In this document: piece by piece, positions 5,360 through 8,777 of the stretch
How positions within the stretch are numbered: the first letter of the stretch is position 1
Layout of the letters: every line of letters starts with the position of its first letter
DNA from: Rhodospirillaceae bacterium
GTDB taxonomy: Bacteria > Pseudomonadota > Alphaproteobacteria > Puniceispirillales > Puniceispirillaceae
Assembly: GCA_002721775.1 (NCBI GenBank)
Contig: PBLM01000035.1
Span: 1 to 8,777, forward strand
DNA: 8,777 nucleotides
Direction: 5' to 3'
The notes under the pieces: model-generated
What the model was told of the DNA's origin: nothing
Seen by the model: the letters and a program-made list of their open reading frames with translations, nothing else
Databases searched by the model: none
Translations under genes and position numbers: made by a program

Positions 5360-6487
5360 CTAAAGTGCTGCTTTCAACGCTTCAGCCACCTTATGTTGTA
5401 TGGCAGCGTTAAGATAAGGGTGCATCGGTAGGGCCAACACATCTGCTGCTATTGTTTCTGTTATGGTCAGCCCCCCTCTGGAGATTGGATACTGCGCATA
5501 GGGTTTTAGTGTATGCATCGGTCGCTGATAATAAACAGCCGTTGGCACGCCGTCTTTTCTCATCCGGTCCTGTACCGCTTGCCGGTCTGTACCTTTGGGC
5601 AGACGGATCACATATTGTGCCCAGCTAGAGGTCGCTGTTGCGGATAATTCCGGAATGATTACACTGCTCCCAGCCAGCTTATCTGTATACCGGTCAGCCG
5701 CTTGCTGGCGCAGGGTTAATTCCTCATCGAAAATGCCGAGCTTTGCCAACAGCACTGCGGCCTGTATAGTATCAAGCCGCGCGGTCATTCCAAGCCGCTC
5801 ATTTTCATACTTATCTGCACCCTGTCCATGTACCCTTGCAGACCGGGCTATTGCAGCTAGCTGGTCATCATTGGTGAATAGCGCGCCGCCATCCCCATAA
5901 CACCCTAGCGGCTTAGCTGGAAAAAAGCTGGTGGCGGTGGCCGAACCGAAAGTGCCAACCAACTGTCCAGACACGGTGGCACCAAAGCTCTGCGCTGCAT
6001 CATCCAGCATCCACAATTTGTTGCTTTGTGCAAAAGTCATAATCCTATCCAGAGCGGCAGGCTGGCCAAACAGGCCAACTGGCATCACGCCGACCATATT
6101 CAGTCCTGCCATCTGGCCTGCAGCAATCGCATCTGCAAGTCGGTCTGGGTCCAGATTAAAGCTAGTACTCTCTACCTCGGCAAAAACAGGAACCGCGCCC
6201 AGTACGGCGATTGCTTCTGCGCTGGCCGCAAAAGTAAAGCTTGGTACAATTACCCCGTCGCCAGGCTTTACTCCCAGCCCCAACAGGCCAAGAATCAGCG
6301 CATCCGTCCCAGATGAACAGGAAATCGTATGTTTAACATTCAACCGCTTGCAAAGGTTAGCTTCTAGCTCGTCAACTTCCGGGCCCATGATATATCCACT
6401 ATGATCTAGAACTTTATTTAGACGTGCGTCTATCTCAGGGCGTAGACGTCTTTGCTGGGCAGCCAGATCAATAAAGGGAATAGTCAT
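5360..6487 (-). CDS. DegT/DnrJ/EryC1/StrS family sugar aminotransferase
   Basis: The protein has 375 residues, full length for this family of PLP-dependent enzymes that transfer an amino group, usually from glutamate, to a keto sugar on a nucleotide carrier. Visible hallmarks are 'SSGTDAL' at 58-64 (phosphate-binding loop), 'LDDAAQSFGA' at 161-170 with D163 and Q166 contacting the cofactor, and 'SFFPAKPLGCYGDGG' with K192 as the Schiff-base lysine. The preceding gene encodes a sugar dehydrogenase. Together they resemble the WbpB/WbpE step, in which UDP-GlcNAc uronic acid is oxidised at C3 and then aminated. The exact substrate cannot be fixed from sequence. The start is 19 bases after the dehydrogenase stop, with GGAG (complement of 6499-6502) in the gap, indicating one operon. 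It probably supplies an amino sugar for O-antigen, capsule or glycan. Confidence 0.92.
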   Translation of the reverse strand: MTIPFIDLAAQQRRLRPEIDARLNKVLDHSGYIMGPEVDELEANLCKRLNVKHTISCSSGTDALILGLLGLGVKPGDGVIVPSFTFAASAEAIAVLGAVPVFAEVESTSFNLDPDRLADAIAAGQMAGLNMVGVMPVGLFGQPAALDRIMTFAQSNKLWMLDDAAQSFGATVSGQLVGTFGSATATSFFPAKPLGCYGDGGALFTNDDQLAAIARSARVHGQGADKYENERLGMTARLDTIQAAVLLAKLGIFDEELTLRQQAADRYTDKLAGSSVIIPELSATATSSWAQYVIRLPKGTDRQAVQDRMRKDGVPTAVYYQRPMHTLKPYAQYPISRGGLTITETIAADVLALPMHPYLNAAIQHKVAEALKAAL

Positions 6488-6506
6488 GTTTCTTCACACT
6501 CCGTTT

Positions 6507-7490
6507 TTAAGTCTCATCAAGCTGCTGAAAGCAGTTAGTCATTTGTTCCATAACGGTCTGAACCGCGATGCCTTCATTTCCATCAGTGGGAGCCGGCTGG
6601 CCAGTTTGACAGACCCCAATAAAAGCTAGAACTTCTTCTTTTAAAGGCTCGCTTTCTTCAACCGGCAAATGCACGGGGTTGGCCCGTTCTACCACAAACA
6701 ACTCGCCAGCTTGTTTGATATGGTCGCTGAACAGTGTAAGTTTTTCTGGCCAGAGCTTTGTATCATCAAAGACTAAGGAGCCGGTTTGTCCGGTTACAAT
6801 CAACCGGTGTTCTTTAATTGGGTTAATCCAGCTCGTCATCATGCCCGCACTTACTCCATCGGCAAAGCCTAGCCCTGTTGACAACACATCGATAATGCCA
6901 GGCGTAATGTGAGCGGCTCCATGACAGGTCACGCAGGTGGGCAGGCTGCCAGTCAGTGCCAGAATCAGCGATAAATCATGCGGACACAAATCAAACAGCG
7001 CAGACTCCGTATTGCGGATGCGGCCCATCGCCAGTCTGTTTGCCTGTATATGCCGGAGCTTCCCTATTGCACCGCCTTTCACCTGTGCCAACAACTCAAT
7101 AAACGCTGGATGATAGCGGATGAGATGACCAACCATCAGTTGACGATTTTCTTTTATTGCAGCCTTGTTCATCGATTTAGCTGATGCGAGGTTTAGGCTC
7201 ATTGGCTTTTCAACAAAGACATGTTTTCCTGCTCTTAGCGCCTCCACAGCTAATTTCTCATGCGCTCGGGCGGAAGCGGAAATCATCACACCATGAACAC
7301 TCTCGTCTTCACAAACAGTTGAAAAAACTGTTGCCTGTGTCGAAAAGGTCTGCGCAAATTCAGCTGCTTTTTCAGGGCTATGGTCAACAACGTAATTCAG
7401 TACGCCCAGGCTGGCACAAATTCTTGCGATGTTGCGGCCCCACATGCCACAGCCGATCAAAGCAATGTTTGTGTTTTGGTGAGTGCTCAT
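6507..7490 (-). CDS. Gfo/Idh/MocA family NAD(P)-dependent sugar dehydrogenase (WbpB/WlbA-like)
   Basis: The protein has 327 residues. The N-terminal Rossmann domain opens with 'IALIGCGMWGRN' (residues 9-20), in which G13-C-G15 and G18 bind the dinucleotide. E94-K95-P96 is the family signature, with the catalytic lysine. 'GHLIRYHPAF' (121-130) and 'DLCPHD' (D167, H171) give the Dx3H motif of the active site, typical of the WbpB/WlbA group that oxidises C3 of UDP-N-acetyl-glucosaminuronate. It is the first gene of a two-gene operon with the aminotransferase, which would use its keto product. A GGA ribosome site lies about nine bases before the ATG. Acetyltransferase and epimerase partners of the pathway are not in the window. 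WbpB-like specificity is inferred from motifs and the partner gene. Confidence 0.9.
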   Translation of the reverse strand: MSTHQNTNIALIGCGMWGRNIARICASLGVLNYVVDHSPEKAAEFAQTFSTQATVFSTVCEDESVHGVMISASARAHEKLAVEALRAGKHVFVEKPMSLNLASAKSMNKAAIKENRQLMVGHLIRYHPAFIELLAQVKGGAIGKLRHIQANRLAMGRIRNTESALFDLCPHDLSLILALTGSLPTCVTCHGAAHITPGIIDVLSTGLGFADGVSAGMMTSWINPIKEHRLIVTGQTGSLVFDDTKLWPEKLTLFSDHIKQAGELFVVERANPVHLPVEESEPLKEEVLAFIGVCQTGQPAPTDGNEGIAVQTVMEQMTNCFQQLDET

Positions 7491-7538
7491 AAAACGATCC
7501 AGCTGTAGTCATCTCTTATCTTCTTAAATTAATGACTC

Positions 7539-7567
7539 TCTTAAGCTACCCTAATGCTGTGGGTCAA
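7539..7567 (-). promoter_or_regulatory. Weak candidate promoter of the amino-sugar operon
   Basis: On the minus strand, TTGACC (complement of 7562-7567) is a five-of-six -35. It is followed after 17 bases by TTAAGA (complement of 7539-7544), a poor -10. It lies about 50 bases before the dehydrogenase start in the divergent intergenic region. Confidence 0.25.
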
Positions 7568-7628
7568 TTGTTGCATTTTGTTACAATACGATTACCTTCC
7601 TAAAATTGTTCAACTCCTCTCCTGTTTC

Positions 7629-7657
7629 TTGTCATTTGACAGGAAGGCCACTATACT
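7629..7657 (+). promoter_or_regulatory. Sigma-70 promoter of the prolyl-tRNA editing gene
   Basis: TTGTCA (7629-7634) is a five-of-six -35. It is followed after exactly 17 bases by TATACT (7652-7657), a five-of-six -10. Transcription would begin near 7664, downstream of the ATG at 7554 that opens the longest reading frame. TCCTGT and ACAGGA form a six-base inverted repeat flanking the -35, a possible operator. Confidence 0.6.
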
Positions 7658-7700
7658 ATGTGCATCGTTTCTTTTCCTCCGATATACGGAGTTTGTGGAA

Positions 7701-8234
7701 TTGGATGCCTCATCAGCTTTTCAGGATAGCCTCCCAGTTACATCTGATCAGCTTCTTGAGATGCTGACAGATAATGGATTCTTTTATCAACGTTTTGATC
7801 ATATACCGCTACGTACGGTTTCTGATTCAAAGCAGGTAAGAGATGGTTTCCTGTCAACGCAAGAAGGTGGTGGCCATATTAAAAATCTATATCTGCGGGA
7901 CAAGAAAAAAAATAATTTTTTGCTTGTCCTGCCTGAAGATGCAGAACTTGATTTAAAAACTCTTTCTGTTCTTATCGGCTCTTCCCGTCTGTCTTTTGGC
8001 TCAGAAAATCGGCTGTTTGACAATCTAGGAGTTCGGCCAGGAGCCGTAACGCCGTTGGCCATGATTAACGGTGCTCATCATGCTGTCAACTTATATATGG
8101 ACAGCCGTCTACGCGGAGTTGCCTATCTTTATATGCATCCGCTTGTAAATGATCGCACCGTGGCGATGAAGCCTACAGATGTTGAAGCATTCCTGAAACA
8201 ACATGGAGTGACCGTAAACTGGATTAATATTTGA
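7701..8234 (+). CDS. Prolyl-tRNA editing protein, YbaK/ProX (ProXp-ala-like) family
   Basis: The product has 177 residues from TTG 7701. Free-standing YbaK-fold proteins hydrolyse mischarged tRNA, typically Ala-tRNA(Pro), in the cytosol. Family features are 'FDHIP' at 32-36, 'GGGHIKNLYLRDKK' at 56-69 with the conserved K61, 'LGVRPGAVTPLAMIN' at 109-123, and 'HPL' plus 'TVAM' at 146-156. The frame is open from ATG 7554, but its first 47 codons look unlike the family and include the promoter. CGGAG at 7687-7691 sits nine bases before TTG 7701, which I choose. GTG 7695 is the alternative but is only three bases from it. No homology to synthetase catalytic domains is seen. It is followed by a thioredoxin-like gene on the same strand. 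Confidence 0.88.
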   Translation: MDASSAFQDSLPVTSDQLLEMLTDNGFFYQRFDHIPLRTVSDSKQVRDGFLSTQEGGGHIKNLYLRDKKKNNFLLVLPEDAELDLKTLSVLIGSSRLSFGSENRLFDNLGVRPGAVTPLAMINGAHHAVNLYMDSRLRGVAYLYMHPLVNDRTVAMKPTDVEAFLKQHGVTVNWINI

Positions 8235-8251
8235 CTGTTTTTTCCGCTGGA

Positions 8252-8305
8252 AACAAAAAAAGCCGGTTTAAAATTTAAGGCTACAGCTTGGCCATTTTTT
8301 TTGTT
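8252..8305. terminator. Possible terminator between the tRNA-editing and thioredoxin genes
   Basis: The arms AACAAAAAAA plus GCC (8252-8264) and GGC then TTTTTTTTGTT (8290-8305, with two unpaired bases) can pair around a loop of about 25 bases. The A and T tracts would allow termination in either direction, but the GC core is only three pairs, so the call is weak. Confidence 0.3.
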
Positions 8306-8349
8306 AATTAAAAGTAAGACCCTTTACATGTTTTCGCTTGGATTGATTT

Positions 8350-8777
8350 ATGATAGACCCGATTATTTCTGATGCATCAGCCATAGATATCGTTGATGTC
8401 ACAATAGATAATTTCATGCCTGAGGTGATTGATGCCAGTAATAGCAAAGGAGTAATCGTACAGTTCTGGGCGCCGTGGTGTGGACCGTGTAAACAGCTTG
8501 GACCAGTACTGGAAAAGGTGATTTCCGGCCAAAAAAATCTGCGCCTTGCCCGGGTGAATATTGATGAAAATCAGCAGATTGCCGCTCAGATGCAGGTTCA
8601 GTCTGTTCCTACTGTCTACGCCATTGTTGAGGGTCGTCCTGTTGATGGGTTCGCTGGGGCTCAACCTGAATCTGCAGTCAGGCAGTTTATTGAAAAGGTT
8701 TTACAGGGTGTGCCAGGTGCGGTGGATGTCAGCCCATTACTTGACGCAGGTGAAGCGGCTCTTGAAGCCCAGAATGC
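8350..8777 (+). CDS. Thioredoxin-fold protein, YbbN/CnoX-like, 3' end missing
   Basis: At least 142 residues are present and the frame runs off the window. The thioredoxin domain occupies residues about 14-118, with the active site 'WAPWCGPCK' (C44, C47) and the cis-proline in 'SVPTVY' (P87). After it, 'SPLLDAGEAALEAQN' begins a helical extension. Single-domain thioredoxins end near residue 110, so this is probably the longer type with C-terminal tetratricopeptide-like repeats, a redox-linked holdase such as YbbN/CnoX. Unlike E. coli YbbN, the redox site here is a canonical CGPC. A weak TTGGA ribosome site lies seven bases before the ATG. It shares strand and neighbourhood with the tRNA-editing gene, about 115 bp away. 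Confidence 0.88.
   Translation, partial: MIDPIISDASAIDIVDVTIDNFMPEVIDASNSKGVIVQFWAPWCGPCKQLGPVLEKVISGQKNLRLARVNIDENQQIAAQMQVQSVPTVYAIVEGRPVDGFAGAQPESAVRQFIEKVLQGVPGAVDVSPLLDAGEAALEAQN

Noticed and set aside
5194..5412. Plus-strand open frame across the right tRNA
   Set aside because: It is the antisense of the tRNA gene; its 'GFEPSTPTLARLCSTPELHP' peptide is a well-known false translation of tRNA sequence.
5595..6404. Long plus-strand open frames opposite the aminotransferase
   Set aside because: They are shadows of the aminotransferase, whose motifs and length are complete on the minus strand.
1..8777. CRISPR array, rRNA or insertion sequence
   Set aside because: No regularly spaced repeats, rRNA-like stretches or terminal inverted repeats with a transposase were found. 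The only long repeat is the tRNA pair.

Overview
The window looks like a chromosomal segment of a Gram-negative bacterium, most likely an alphaproteobacterium, possibly a marine SAR116-like lineage. The grounds are the moderate GC of the right-hand genes and the order prolyl-tRNA editing protein, then thioredoxin with a C-terminal extension (YbbN type). This assignment is inference; there is no rRNA or other firm marker.

The layout has two parts. Positions 1-5283 hold an AT-rich accessory island bounded by two identical full-length tRNA-Gly(GCC) genes. Both are on the minus strand and form perfect 77-bp direct repeats. Between them, left to right, lie: a structured non-coding stretch (107-322); a minus-strand CBS-HEPN protein; a divergent plus-strand operon of three genes (a small helical protein of unknown family, an HNH nuclease-like protein with one zinc cysteine replaced by arginine, and an Mrr-type restriction endonuclease); a non-coding gap of about 200 bp; a minus-strand multi-pass membrane protein; and a 25-bp palindrome beside the right-hand tRNA. 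There is no integrase, transposase or methyltransferase. Only the right-hand tRNA copy has a good promoter, which suggests it is the native one.

Positions 5284-8777 look like chromosomal backbone with higher GC. A minus-strand pair encodes a Gfo/Idh/MocA sugar dehydrogenase and a DegT/DnrJ/EryC1/StrS PLP aminotransferase, together able to turn a sugar hydroxyl into an amine on a nucleotide sugar for surface polysaccharide. Divergent from it are a prolyl-tRNA editing (YbaK/ProX) protein with its own promoter and a non-AUG start, and a thioredoxin-fold protein that runs off the right end.

The most interesting part is the island. It carries two nuclease-like proteins in one operon, a divergent ligand-sensor-plus-HEPN protein and a membrane protein, inserted at a tRNA gene. 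This looks like a compact anti-phage or genome-conflict cassette that I cannot match to a named system. A defence function is inferred from domain content and location only.
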